This document shows, one piece after another, positions 7,910 to 15,869 of a stretch of DNA of 22,071 bases. This DNA is from an uncultured Ruminococcus sp. (lineage in GTDB: Bacteria > Bacillota > Clostridia > Oscillospirales > CAG-272). Under the pieces are notes generated by a model, which was not told the DNA's origin, did not search any database, and worked only from the letters and a program-made list of their open reading frames with translations. Position 1 is the stretch's first letter, and each line of letters starts with the position of its first letter. Location: positions 1 through 22,071 of the forward strand of contig CACZSA010000255.1 in assembly GCA_902783705.1 (NCBI GenBank), written 5' to 3'. Position numbers and translations under genes: made by a program.

Positions 7910-7947
7910 ACAGCCGTCCGGAAATCCGCATCCGGGCGGCTGTCTTT
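7910..7947 (+). terminator. Rho-independent, probably bidirectional terminator
   Basis: A 12-base stem with one G-T pair (7910-7921 with 7932-7943) surrounds a 10-base loop and is followed by CTTT. The upstream flank is A-rich, so it can also serve the convergent gene ending at 7961. Confidence 0.8.
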
Positions 7948-7960
7948 GCGTGATCGTCGT

Positions 7961-8530
7961 TTATTTCAGCGAAAAGACCACCGTCGGGTCTCCGTCGCCG
8001 AGGATCTCCCGGAGCTCGTCCGGCGTGAGGTCCTCCACCTTGCCGAGGCGGGTGAACGTCCACGTGTTCTCGGCATAGTAGATCGTGATCTGATTTCCCT
8101 GATAGAGGATCACGTCTCCCGGCTCCGTCGTGATGCGCTCGTCGTTCGTGGCGATCGAGACGCCGAGCGGCCCGACCTTCTCAAATCCGCCGTAATCGCT
8201 CATCTCGACGGTGATGTCCCCGTCTGCGAGGAGAGCCGCGAAAGCCTCCGCCGAGGAATTCGCCGCCGGACGGATTTTGAGGGTCTCCTCTCCGATGTGT
8301 GCGTAAATCATATTGTCTCCTTCTTCCAGAGGCACGTTCTCCGCCGCAGTGTCCGCTGCTTCTGCAATGGGATCGGCGGGTGCCTCTGCTTCCGTATTCT
8401 GAACGGTCTCCTCCTGCTCCGGCTTCTCCGGCTCGACCGCCTGCTCCGGCCGAACGGTCCCGCACGCGGCGAGGCAGACGAGGAGCACGAAGAGAGCCGG
8501 GAGGCATGCGATCCGTCTGAGCGTTTTCAT
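7961..8530 (-). CDS. Cyclophilin-like fold lipoprotein
   Basis: A 189-residue lipoprotein. The signal peptide ends in lipobox LAAC with Cys23, and a Glu/Ala/Pro-rich linker extends to about residue 70. The C-terminal domain (about residues 74-189) begins MIYAHIGEETLKIRP, includes MSDYGGFEKVGPLG and PGDVILYQGNQITIYYAEN, and ends TRLGKVEDLTPDELREILG. This is the bacterial cyclophilin-like beta-barrel family; whether it isomerises prolines is not established, and relatives are often found near redox enzymes. It starts 16 bases after the stop of the aldo/keto reductase, with a weak GGGGG ribosome site, so the two genes form one operon. It would sit on the outer membrane surface whereas its partner is cytoplasmic. 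Confidence 0.8.
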   Translation of the reverse strand: MKTLRRIACLPALFVLLVCLAACGTVRPEQAVEPEKPEQEETVQNTEAEAPADPIAEAADTAAENVPLEEGDNMIYAHIGEETLKIRPAANSSAEAFAALLADGDITVEMSDYGGFEKVGPLGVSIATNDERITTEPGDVILYQGNQITIYYAENTWTFTRLGKVEDLTPDELREILGDGDPTVVFSLK

Positions 8531-8546
8531 GGTTAGCCCCCGCGTC

Positions 8547-9677
8547 TCAGAGTCGCTCGGCGAAATCCGCCATGATCTCCGAGATCCGGATCTGCTGGGG
8601 ACATACCTCCTCGCAGCTCTGACATCCGATGCAGGAGGACGGCTTCTTGTCGTCCGGGAGCGCGGCGAGGGCCATGGGCGCGATGAATCCGCCGCCGGTG
8701 TAGGCGTGTTCGTTATAAAGCGCGATCAGGCGCGGAATGTCGAGCCCCATCGGACAGTGGCTCACGCAGTAGTGGCATGCCGTGCAGGGAACGGTCCCGG
8801 CGGAGAGCATCTTTTCGGCAATCCCGGAAAGGACCGCCTGCTCCTCCTCGGACAGCGGCCTGTCCTCTTCGAAGGTTTTGAGATTCTTCTCAAGCTGTTC
8901 CTCGTTCGACATGCCGGAGAGGATCACGGTCACGGACGGAATGCTCTCGAGGAAGCGGAACGCCCACGCCGGGATCTCCTCGTCCGGGCGGAGCGCTTTG
9001 AGCTTTTCTTCGTCCTCCGGCGCGAGGCTGGCAAGCTTTCCGCCGCGCAGGGGCTCCATGACCCAGACGGGGATGCCGCGCTCTCCCAGCAATTCCACCT
9101 TCTCCCGCCCGTTCTGGAAGGTCCAGTCGAGGTAGTTGAGCTGCAGCTGGCAGAATTCCATGTTTTCCCCGTACGCGTCGAGGAAGCGCTTCAGAACGTC
9201 TATCGCGCCGTGGCAGGAGAAGCCGAGGTGACGGATCCGCCCGTTCCGCTTCTGCTCCATGAGATAGGAATAAATGCCGTACTTCCCGTCGTCGAGGTAT
9301 GCGTCGATGTTCATCTCGCAGACGTTGTGGAAGAGGTAGAAGTCGAAATACTCCACGCCGAGCTTCTCAAGCTGGCGCTCGAAGATCTCTTCAACCTTTC
9401 CCCAGTTCGACGGATCGTAGCCGGGGAATTTGGTCGCGAGATAATAGCTGTCCCGCGGATAGCGTCCGAGGGCACGGCCCATGACGAGCTCGGAGTTCTC
9501 GCCGTGATAGCCCCATGCGGTGTCGTAGTAGTTGATGCCGTTCTGCATGGCGGTGTCGACCATCCGCAGCACAGACGCCTCGTCGATCCGCCCGTCGTCC
9601 CCGCCGATCACGGGCAGGCGCATCGCCCCGAACCCCAGCGCGGAGAGCTTCATTCCCTGAAAATCCCTGTAAAACAT
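8547..9677 (-). CDS. Aldo/keto reductase with C-terminal 4Fe-4S ferredoxin-type region
   Basis: A 376-residue cytoplasmic oxidoreductase. Residues about 1-285 form the aldo/keto reductase barrel. The expected tetrad is present: Asp52 and Tyr57 in YYDTAWGYH, Lys83 in LATKFPG and His117 in FYLFHNV. Residues about 298-308 (CTACHYCVSHC) and 349-359 (CIGCQSCEEVC) are two CxxCxxCxxxC clusters, each followed by Pro, able to hold two 4Fe-4S clusters. This architecture is a known, poorly characterised branch of the superfamily in anaerobes, where electrons may pass between ferredoxin and the substrate instead of relying only on NAD(P)H. The start has an AAAGGAG site eight bases upstream and an extended -10 promoter. 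The natural substrate is unknown. Confidence 0.9.
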   Translation of the reverse strand: MFYRDFQGMKLSALGFGAMRLPVIGGDDGRIDEASVLRMVDTAMQNGINYYDTAWGYHGENSELVMGRALGRYPRDSYYLATKFPGYDPSNWGKVEEIFERQLEKLGVEYFDFYLFHNVCEMNIDAYLDDGKYGIYSYLMEQKRNGRIRHLGFSCHGAIDVLKRFLDAYGENMEFCQLQLNYLDWTFQNGREKVELLGERGIPVWVMEPLRGGKLASLAPEDEEKLKALRPDEEIPAWAFRFLESIPSVTVILSGMSNEEQLEKNLKTFEEDRPLSEEEQAVLSGIAEKMLSAGTVPCTACHYCVSHCPMGLDIPRLIALYNEHAYTGGGFIAPMALAALPDDKKPSSCIGCQSCEEVCPQQIRISEIMADFAERL

Positions 9678-9727
9678 TGCCCGAATCTCCTTTGCGTCGC
9701 TGTCATTTGATTTATTGCGATGTGTTT

Positions 9728-9756
9728 ATTATACCATATATTTCCCGGATGCGCAA
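9728..9756 (-). promoter_or_regulatory. Promoter for the aldo/keto reductase operon
   Basis: On the minus strand TTGCGC (9751-9756), 17 bases, then TATAAT (9728-9733) preceded by TGG, giving a full extended -10 element. It lies 51 bases before the ATG and downstream of the terminator at 9813-9843, so this operon is separate from the glycohydrolase cluster. Confidence 0.72.
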
Positions 9757-9812
9757 CCTTTTTTTCGCGCCGTTCTTGTACGGATCCGACTTGCATAGAG
9801 CCGTTTCCGCAC

Positions 9813-9843
9813 AAAAAGGACAGGGTTTTCACCCTGCCCTGTC
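9813..9843 (-). terminator. Rho-independent terminator at the end of the ADP-ribosylglycohydrolase cluster
   Basis: On the minus strand CAGGGT-GAAA-ACCCTG makes a 6-base stem closed by a GAAA tetraloop (9821-9836). A competing 7-base pairing GACAGGG/CCCTGTC also exists. A T5 tract follows at 9813-9817. It lies 15 bases after the stop codon at 9858. Confidence 0.75.
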
Positions 9844-9857
9844 TGTTTCTTTGGGGG

Positions 9858-10979
9858 TTACCCGTTGAGCTTCACGAACCGGTCCACGATGTCTTCGATG
9901 GAGTTCTCGCGGTGACCGACGATGTAGGTCATGACCTTGTCGTGGAAGCGGTCATACCAGTGCGCGGGAATTCCTTCGATCCCGACCGAAGCGCCGATGA
10001 TCGAGCCGACCGTCGCGCCCGTGCAGTCGTTGTCAAGCCCGATCGCGATGCACTCGCCGATGCACTTCTCAAAGTCGAGACCGCCGAGCATCAGCGAAAA
10101 GACGATGGCGACCATGTTGTTCACGGTGTGGACGCAGTGGTAGCCGCCGAAGCGCTCGTCGATGAGCATGCGCGCTCTCTGCCAGCACGTCACCCGGTCC
10201 TGCACCTCGAACGCCCATTCGAGCGATTTGTACAGATCGGACTCCACGGGGATCTGCTTCATGCCGGCACGCACAGCGTCGAGCGGTGTCGGTGCGGTGA
10301 AGGCGGCGGCAATCGCGGCAGCGCAGAACATCTCGCCGTAGATGCCGTTCTGACGGTGGGTCAGGAAGGCGTCGTTGTAGGAGAGCTTTGCCGCCGCGAC
10401 CGGATCGCCCGCCGAGGCATATCCGAACGCATCTGCACGGATCGCCGCGCCGATCCACTCGACAAATCCGTTGAACTCCGCCGCGTGCTCGGCCCGGGTC
10501 CCGGCTCTGAGCTGTCCGAGGGCCTCGTCCTCCGCGGTGCAGGCGGTCGGAAGAATGTCCAGCCAGAGCTGTCCGACGTCGTCCACGGTGTAGCCCTTGC
10601 CGTATTTCTCGAGCAGGAGCAGGTTGAGGATCGTGTAGGTCACGTCATCGTCCGCGCCCGCGCAGCAGATATGATCCTCGAGGTAGTCCCGGATCGGGTT
10701 CACGCCGTAGTGGAGGTAGTCCGCCCGGTCGGTCCCGCGCCAGTAGGTCTTTGGCGGGAAGGACGTTCCGGTCTCCGCGGCGATGGCTTCCATCCGGAGG
10801 ACTGCGTAATTCTCCACGGGGACACCGAGCATGCACCCTGCAAACCGCCCGACAAGCGCACCCTTGATCCGTTCCCGGAGACGGTCCGGCGTCATGGCGG
10901 CAAGATCGGCGCCCTCCGGTCGGAGCGCGAGGATCTCATCGAGGCGGTCGGGCTGTTTCGGATTGTTGTTGCTGTACAT
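9858..10979 (-). CDS. ADP-ribosylglycohydrolase (DraG-fold) family protein, short cytoplasmic form
   Basis: A 373-residue protein with no signal peptide. DraG-fold enzymes use two magnesium ions held by acidic residues to cut N- or O-glycosidic bonds to ADP-ribose or related ribosides. Visible signatures are GALVGRFAGCMLGVPVEN (residues 40-57), the first metal motif ADDDVTYT (109-116), NGIYGEMFCAAAIAAAF (211-227) and the second metal motif GLDNDCTGATVGSIIG (314-329). The usual DTDT is DNDC here, so this is a divergent clade whose substrate need not be ADP-ribosylated protein. The start is supported by GGAGG six bases upstream. It is the last gene of the cluster, 19 bases after the surface-protein gene and just before a terminator. 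It aligns throughout with the 444-residue paralogue nearby. Confidence 0.87.
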   Translation of the reverse strand: MYSNNNPKQPDRLDEILALRPEGADLAAMTPDRLRERIKGALVGRFAGCMLGVPVENYAVLRMEAIAAETGTSFPPKTYWRGTDRADYLHYGVNPIRDYLEDHICCAGADDDVTYTILNLLLLEKYGKGYTVDDVGQLWLDILPTACTAEDEALGQLRAGTRAEHAAEFNGFVEWIGAAIRADAFGYASAGDPVAAAKLSYNDAFLTHRQNGIYGEMFCAAAIAAAFTAPTPLDAVRAGMKQIPVESDLYKSLEWAFEVQDRVTCWQRARMLIDERFGGYHCVHTVNNMVAIVFSLMLGGLDFEKCIGECIAIGLDNDCTGATVGSIIGASVGIEGIPAHWYDRFHDKVMTYIVGHRENSIEDIVDRFVKLNG

Positions 10980-10998
10980 GAGCTGCCTCCGGACGTGG

Positions 10999-12381
10999 TC
11001 AGTGCTTTCTGCTCTTCACGGACGCGAAGCCGCAGAGCGACAGGATCGCGGAGACGGCGGCGATGATCGCGGGATCGAACGTATTCGGGGATTTCTCCTC
11101 GGCTGCAGCGGGGGTCTCGGCGACGGGTTCGACCGTGACGGTCTCCTCGACGGCGGTCTCCTCAGCAGCCGGTTCCTCGGCAGCCGGCTCTTCGGCAGCA
11201 GGCGCTTCGGCAGCGGGTTCCTCGCCGGTCGCTTCCGAGCCCTTGATTCTCAGCTCGGAAATGGAGGTGAAGAAGTGTTCGCCGCCTGCCGTGCCGATGA
11301 TGCGGATGCCTTCGCACGCGATGGGATCAAAGCTGAACGTCCAGACCTGACCGCCGGGCTCGTGATCCTCGGAGTTCGCGGATACCGGGTAGCCGGAATC
11401 GGCATTCACCGCGACCCATTCTCCGTTCTTCAGCGCTTCGAGGCGCAGGCCGTCGGAGAAGTAGCCGCCGTCCCAGAAGAGCATGCCTTCGTAGTATTCC
11501 ACGGAGGTGACGTTGTAGGTCTTGCCGCCGAAGTCGTAGGCAAACCAGACCTCGTGCGGTTCGGTCGCGGCGATGTAGGTGTCGTACTGTCTCTTGTCGA
11601 CGCCTTCCTCGCCCTCGCCGATCCAGTCCAGGTCATTGATGACATTGATGTCGTGGTTGCCGCCGCCCGCGGGCTGATCGATGTTGGTGGAGGGAGTGAA
11701 CAGACGGGTGATGTAGCCCGCCGCGAGGTCGGCCTCGGTCTTTGCGGCCTCTTCAACGGCCTTCGCCGCCTCTTCCGCTGCGAGCGCGTCGCCGTGCGGG
11801 TCCGCTACGACGTAATCGTCCGGAACCTCGGCGAGGATGCGGACCTCGGCGCAGGAGATGAAGCTCGCCTGACCGCCCGCCATGCCCGCGATCCGGATGC
11901 CGTCGCATTCCACAGGATCAAAGGTGAAGGTAAAGGTCTCGAAGGGATCGCCGAAATCGTCCTGGAAGAGGCCTGCCGGGTATTCGGGATCGCAGGAGAC
12001 GCCGTCGAGCTGGCTCCATTCGCCGTTCTTCAGGATCTCGATGCGCTGGGTCCCCATTTCGAACCAGCCGCCGTCCCAGAAGTGGTTGCCTTCGGTGAAC
12101 TCGAACGCCTTGACGGTGTACGGCTTCGGGAAGGTGTAGCCGATGAAGTCTTCGCCGGGTTCGGAACGCGCGCAGTAGGTGTCGTACTGCTCCTTGTCCG
12201 TGTCGCCGAACACACCGTCGTTGATGACGTAGATGTCGTGGTTTCCGCCGCCCTTCGGCTCCTCAACGGAGACGATCGGGGTGAGTTCGCGCTCGACGAA
12301 CATGTCCGCCGCGCTGACGGAGACGGCAAGGGCCGCCGTCAGCAGAAGGATGCAGGAGAGAATCAGAGAGAGCTTTTTCAT
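10999..12381 (-). CDS. Secreted, probably sortase-anchored protein with two FWDGG modules
   Basis: A 460-residue surface protein. A signal peptide (residues 1-24, cleavage after SVSA) is followed by module A (about 35-184), an Ala/Glu-rich helix (195-222), module B (about 227-381), an AEEPA-repeat stalk (387-430), the motif SPNTFD (431-436), a hydrophobic segment (437-452) and a basic tail KSRKH. The end resembles LPXTG-like sorting signals of Clostridia. Each module has GGGNHDI, QYDTY, EGxxFWDGGW/YF, NGEW, then TFxFDPxxCxGIRIxGxAGG and SISEL/SCAEV. The pattern suggests a discoidin (F5/8 type C)-like beta-sandwich that binds ligand, probably carbohydrate; this is inference. The start at 12381 has a perfect AAGGAGG site. 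The gene follows the second solute-binding lipoprotein by 99 bases, without an evident promoter. Confidence 0.8.
   Translation of the reverse strand: MKKLSLILSCILLLTAALAVSVSAADMFVERELTPIVSVEEPKGGGNHDIYVINDGVFGDTDKEQYDTYCARSEPGEDFIGYTFPKPYTVKAFEFTEGNHFWDGGWFEMGTQRIEILKNGEWSQLDGVSCDPEYPAGLFQDDFGDPFETFTFTFDPVECDGIRIAGMAGGQASFISCAEVRILAEVPDDYVVADPHGDALAAEEAAKAVEEAAKTEADLAAGYITRLFTPSTNIDQPAGGGNHDINVINDLDWIGEGEEGVDKRQYDTYIAATEPHEVWFAYDFGGKTYNVTSVEYYEGMLFWDGGYFSDGLRLEALKNGEWVAVNADSGYPVSANSEDHEPGGQVWTFSFDPIACEGIRIIGTAGGEHFFTSISELRIKGSEATGEEPAAEAPAAEEPAAEEPAAEETAVEETVTVEPVAETPAAAEEKSPNTFDPAIIAAVSAILSLCGFASVKSRKH
11137..11223 (-). repeat. AEEPA tandem repeat (stalk of surface protein)
   Basis: About six degenerate copies of a five-residue Ala-Glu-Glu-Pro-Ala unit (15 bases each) occupy residues 387-415. 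They lie between module B and the SPNTFD anchor motif, where a wall-spanning spacer is expected. Copy number may vary between strains. Confidence 0.75.
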
Positions 12382-12480
12382 GGTATCCTCCTTTAAAGAT
12401 GGATGATTTGGATTCGTTTCGGATGGCTGTATTCCCGCCGGGGAGCGCACTCTCCGGGTTGGGTCGTTTTGGATTGCCGC

Positions 12481-13953
12481 TCAGTCGAGCTTTTCGTAGG
12501 CCTTGACGGTGTCCTCGATGTCGCTGACGAGCTTCTTCTGCAGGGATTTTTCCTGCGAGGCGAGCACGTCGTAGTTCTTCGAGACGAGCATGCCGATGGA
12601 GTTGACCAGGTTGCCCCAGCCGTAGATATAGGTTGGATCGTAGTACATCGTGCCGAGGATGATCTGGAGCATCCCGGTGGACTCCTCGTCGCGGGAGTAC
12701 TTGTACATCAGGCACTTGTCCACGTATGCCGCGCGGACGGTCTCATGCGACGCCGCGTTGAGGGCCTCGGTCACAAATCCCGCGAAGTCGAGATCGCGGC
12801 AGTTCTGCGGAATGATGAACGCCGCCGGGAAATTGCAGACCATGTGGCGGTATTCGGCCTGATCGGCGGTGTATTTCGGCATCGGGAGAACGCCGAAGTC
12901 GACCTCCATCTCGCGGAACCGCGCCAGATTCTGCATGCACTCGACGTAGAACAGGCCCTGGTTGTTCATGAACATCTCCTCCGCCTCGCGCCATGCGCGT
13001 CCGAGGGCGTTGATGTTCTGGACGTTGTTCCCCTTGTGGTAGAAGGTGAGGATCTTCGAGAAGAGGTCGAAGGTCTTCTCGTCAAGCGGCTTGTATTCCG
13101 GGTAGTCCTCCGCGTTCTTGCTCACGAACTCGACGCCCGCGCCGTACATCAGGGCGAACGCGGTCCGGTCGAACGGGGTGATCATGCCCCACTGGTCGCG
13201 CTCATTGAAGGTGCCGTCGCCGTTGAGATCGACCGTCGCGTCGGTGGACAGCTCGAACAGCTTGTCGATCGTCCATTCGTTCCGGTCGACGAGACCGTAG
13301 AGATCGCCGATCTGATGGTTCTCCGCGAGCTGCTTGTTGAACATCACGCACCACGCCAGATCGAGGTTCTGCAGGTTCATGTCGCCGTAGCAGTAGAAGA
13401 GCTTGTTCCCGACGGACAGGGTCTTCCGGGCGTTCTGATCGAACCAGATGTTCTCAAGATCGAGGCCAGGGAGGGCGTTGAAGTTGTAGAACAGCCCCTC
13501 CGCCGCCGATGCCGCCGCCTGATCCGCCGGCAGGAGCGCGCCCTCGAAATCCGCGGTGTCGGACAGCACAGACGTCCGGAAATCGTTCAGATACGAGGAC
13601 GACTTGAAGCCCACGACTTTCAGATTGTACCGTTCCTCGAGGATCAGGTTCCGGGCGAATACCGCGTCGTTGAGCGGCTCCCCGGTCTCCTCGTCGGCAT
13701 TGAGCTCAAACATTTCCCATTCGCCGGAATTCGCGTCCCGTCCGACGACGGTGAATTCCCTGCCCTGCCAGTCCGCCTCTCCGAGATAAGCGAGGATGTC
13801 GTATTCCGTTTCCTCGGGGATCTCCTCCACGGCGGTCGGGGTCCCCGCTGTCGGCTGGGGCTTCTCCTCCGGGTCCGGCTTGTTCTCGGAGCACGCGGTC
13901 ACGGAACCGAGCAGCAGGACCGCCGCGAGAAGCATTGCAAGTACCCTTTTCAT
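12481..13953 (-). CDS. Extracellular solute-binding lipoprotein of the glycohydrolase cluster
   Basis: A 490-residue binding protein with signal peptide and lipobox VTAC (Cys21), followed by a Pro/Glu/Thr-rich linker to about residue 50. The body resembles the divergent family 1 solute-binding group: WQGREFTVVGRDANSG, PLNDAVFARNLILEERYNL, DRNEWTIDKLFELS and an EF-hand-like loop DLNGDGTFNERD (residues 242-253). It shares layout with the lipoprotein at 6372-7874 but is clearly a different sequence. The ATG at 13953 follows AAGGAGG by six bases; GTG one codon earlier is less likely. It lies 37 bases after a DraG-fold gene and 99 bases before the module-bearing surface protein, so it probably captures the ligand of this system. 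No permease gene is present nearby. Confidence 0.87.
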   Translation of the reverse strand: MKRVLAMLLAAVLLLGSVTACSENKPDPEEKPQPTAGTPTAVEEIPEETEYDILAYLGEADWQGREFTVVGRDANSGEWEMFELNADEETGEPLNDAVFARNLILEERYNLKVVGFKSSSYLNDFRTSVLSDTADFEGALLPADQAAASAAEGLFYNFNALPGLDLENIWFDQNARKTLSVGNKLFYCYGDMNLQNLDLAWCVMFNKQLAENHQIGDLYGLVDRNEWTIDKLFELSTDATVDLNGDGTFNERDQWGMITPFDRTAFALMYGAGVEFVSKNAEDYPEYKPLDEKTFDLFSKILTFYHKGNNVQNINALGRAWREAEEMFMNNQGLFYVECMQNLARFREMEVDFGVLPMPKYTADQAEYRHMVCNFPAAFIIPQNCRDLDFAGFVTEALNAASHETVRAAYVDKCLMYKYSRDEESTGMLQIILGTMYYDPTYIYGWGNLVNSIGMLVSKNYDVLASQEKSLQKKLVSDIEDTVKAYEKLD

Positions 13954-13990
13954 CACGTACCTCCTTTTCGGTTGTGTATCGTTCTTCCCG

Positions 13991-15325
13991 TCACAGACGG
14001 TATGCGTTGAGCGTCGCCTTGACCATGTCGTCCACCGTGACGCGGCCGCGGCCGTACACGATGGTGTTGATGATCCCGCGGCAGGGTGCGCGCCATTCCT
14101 CGGATACCGCGTCGATGCCCTTCATCATGCCGATGATCGAGCCGACCGTCGCGCCGTTGCAGTCCGTGTCGAATGCGCTCTGCACGGCGAGGCAGATGCT
14201 CTTTCCGTAGTCGCCGCCTCCCCAGAGTAAGGCGGAGGAGACGATCATGCAGTTCGCCGCGGCATGGCACCAGCCGTAGTCGTTGTTTTCGTCGAAATCG
14301 GCGTGGAACATGGCGTACGCCTCGTCCCAGGTCCCGCCGGACTTCCAGAGGGCGATGATCTTGTCGACATACATGCGGAGGCGGCAGTTCGCCGGGATCT
14401 CGTCGAGCCCCGCTTCGATAGCGGTGAGCGGATCGTCCGTCGCGGCGGATGCGGCGATCACGGCGGCGATGAACATGGCCCCGTAGATGCCGTTTTTCAC
14501 ATGGGACACCCGCGCGTCCCGCCATGCCATTTCCGCCGCGGCCTCGGGATCGCCGGGGTTGATGTAGCCGTAATAGTCCACGCGGATCTGCGCGCCGATG
14601 TACTCACGGAAGGGATTGAAGTAGGAGCCGCACTCCGGGACCGGGATGCCCGCGATGTAGTTGCGGTAGGCCACCCGCTCCGCCGTGAAGGTCGAATGCG
14701 CCGGGATCCTTCCCGCCCAGCCGCCGATCACGTCCTCGGAGGTGAAATTCTTCCCGCGCCGCCGGATCAGGTCCATCGCGAAGACGGTGTAGTTCAGATC
14801 GTCGTCCACCGGGAAGCCGTTCGGGACGTTGTCGCCCCAGCAGCTCTCCATCCACGGGTGGATCTCCTCGATCACCTGCTCCGTGAATTCCGCGCGCCGG
14901 ATGTAGCGGTTCATCGGAAGGTTGTTCGTCCCGGCGAGCAGCTTGTTTATTGCCTCGCTGCGGAGTCCCTCGACCGGCTTGCCGAGCAGGCACCCCGCGA
15001 CGCGGCCCTCCCACGCGCCTCTCCAGCGGAGGAGAAGATCGCCCTCGCCGAGGGTCAGGTGCAGGCGGTGCCTCTTCGCCGGACGGGCCGCGCGGATCGC
15101 CTCGAGGTCATTCGGTTCCTCGTAGGGGAAATCGGGACGCATCGGCGCCGCCTCCATCTCCCCGGCGATCTTCGCCGCGAGCTCCCCGTAGACGGGATCC
15201 GTCAGGCGGTCGTGCTCCTCGATCTCCTCGCACAGGGGACGAAGCCGCTCCACGTCCCTGCCCTCGTCGAAGCACTGCATCCACTCGATGAGCGGCGAGG
15301 TTTTCCATAAAAGTCTCTGGTTCAT
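13991..15325 (-). CDS. ADP-ribosylglycohydrolase (DraG-fold) family protein with N-terminal extension
   Basis: A 444-residue protein without signal peptide. Residues 1-95 are an extra helical region with no recognised domain. The DraG fold follows: GAWEGRVAGCLLGKPVEG (103-120), first metal motif VDDDLNYT (173-180), NGIYGAMFIAAVIAAS (278-293) and second metal motif FDTDCNGATVGSIIG (385-399). As in its 373-residue paralogue, Cys replaces Thr in the usual DTDT. Metal-binding Asp residues are all present, so it should be active. The shared segment GAQIRVDYYGYINPGDP in this protein and GAAIRADAFGYASAGDP in the other indicates close kinship. The start has AAAGGAG seven bases upstream. It lies 55 bases after the oxidase-like gene, with a small T-poor hairpin in the gap. 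Confidence 0.87.
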   Translation of the reverse strand: MNQRLLWKTSPLIEWMQCFDEGRDVERLRPLCEEIEEHDRLTDPVYGELAAKIAGEMEAAPMRPDFPYEEPNDLEAIRAARPAKRHRLHLTLGEGDLLLRWRGAWEGRVAGCLLGKPVEGLRSEAINKLLAGTNNLPMNRYIRRAEFTEQVIEEIHPWMESCWGDNVPNGFPVDDDLNYTVFAMDLIRRRGKNFTSEDVIGGWAGRIPAHSTFTAERVAYRNYIAGIPVPECGSYFNPFREYIGAQIRVDYYGYINPGDPEAAAEMAWRDARVSHVKNGIYGAMFIAAVIAASAATDDPLTAIEAGLDEIPANCRLRMYVDKIIALWKSGGTWDEAYAMFHADFDENNDYGWCHAAANCMIVSSALLWGGGDYGKSICLAVQSAFDTDCNGATVGSIIGMMKGIDAVSEEWRAPCRGIINTIVYGRGRVTVDDMVKATLNAYRL

Positions 15326-15380
15326 GATCAGACTCCTTTCATAAATCCGGCCATACAGCGGCGAATCGGCCGCCGTCTCT

Positions 15381-15797
15381 TTAAAGCTCGTATTTGGTGC
15401 CGTGAGAAAGCAGAATCCCGTCTGTCAGTTCTATGAGCAGAATGATCGCGTTCTCGTTTTTCAGATCGGTATGCCCGTTGCAGATCCACTCGGAGAAGAC
15501 CTCCTTCAGCTTATCGGCGATCTGCCGGTTTTCCTCTCTCCCGATAAAGCCGAGATTTTCTCCCCTTCCGTGACCGGTAAACCAATCGCCCGCAACCGCG
15601 GCAAGAGGATTCTTTTCGATCTGACGCACTTTTGCCGACAGCCCCCAGGTGATCACGTAAAACTTCCGATCTTCATAAAAAGCATTTACGAACCGGACAA
15701 AAGGCACTCCGTCCTCCTCTGTCGCGAGCGCGATGACGGTGTCTTTGCCGAAACGGGCTCTCATGATCTCTTCGGCTTGTTCTCCCCAGTTTTTCAT
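15381..15797 (-). CDS. Pyridoxamine 5'-phosphate oxidase family protein
   Basis: A 138-residue protein with the small split-barrel fold used by FMN- or F420-binding proteins. Recognisable parts are TVIALATEEDGVPFVRFVNAF (residues about 19-39), KFYVITWGLSAKVRQIEKNP (strand and helix near the cofactor phosphate site) and LAAVAGDWFTGHGRGENLG. Members include true pyridoxamine-phosphate oxidases, flavin reductase-like and general-stress proteins. This short form is not the vitamin B6 enzyme itself, so its redox substrate is unknown. The ATG at 15797 has an AGGGGG-type ribosome site; a TTG eight codons upstream was judged less likely. It sits between two DraG-fold genes, 72 bases after the large lipoprotein, and is probably cotranscribed. 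Confidence 0.8.
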   Translation of the reverse strand: MKNWGEQAEEIMRARFGKDTVIALATEEDGVPFVRFVNAFYEDRKFYVITWGLSAKVRQIEKNPLAAVAGDWFTGHGRGENLGFIGREENRQIADKLKEVFSEWICNGHTDLKNENAIILLIELTDGILLSHGTKYEL

Positions 15798-15869
15798 CCC
15801 GTCCCCCTGACGTTTTCCCAATCATCCGGTATGAACGCACGTCGAGGCTGATCCGGGCAGCAATGGTTC

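Noticed and set aside
6552..8063. Minus-strand open frame opposite the first solute-binding lipoprotein
   Set aside because: It crosses a terminator hairpin, overlaps the cyclophilin-like gene end and shows no family motif.
9720..14010. Several long plus-strand open frames opposite the glycohydrolase, surface-protein and binding-lipoprotein genes
   Set aside because: They lack family motifs and ribosome sites and overlap well-supported minus-strand genes; typical antisense artefacts of codon bias.
15354..15379. Small hairpin between the oxidase-like gene's stop and the 444-residue DraG-fold gene
   Set aside because: Stem includes a wobble pair and lacks a T tract, so it is not reported as a terminator.
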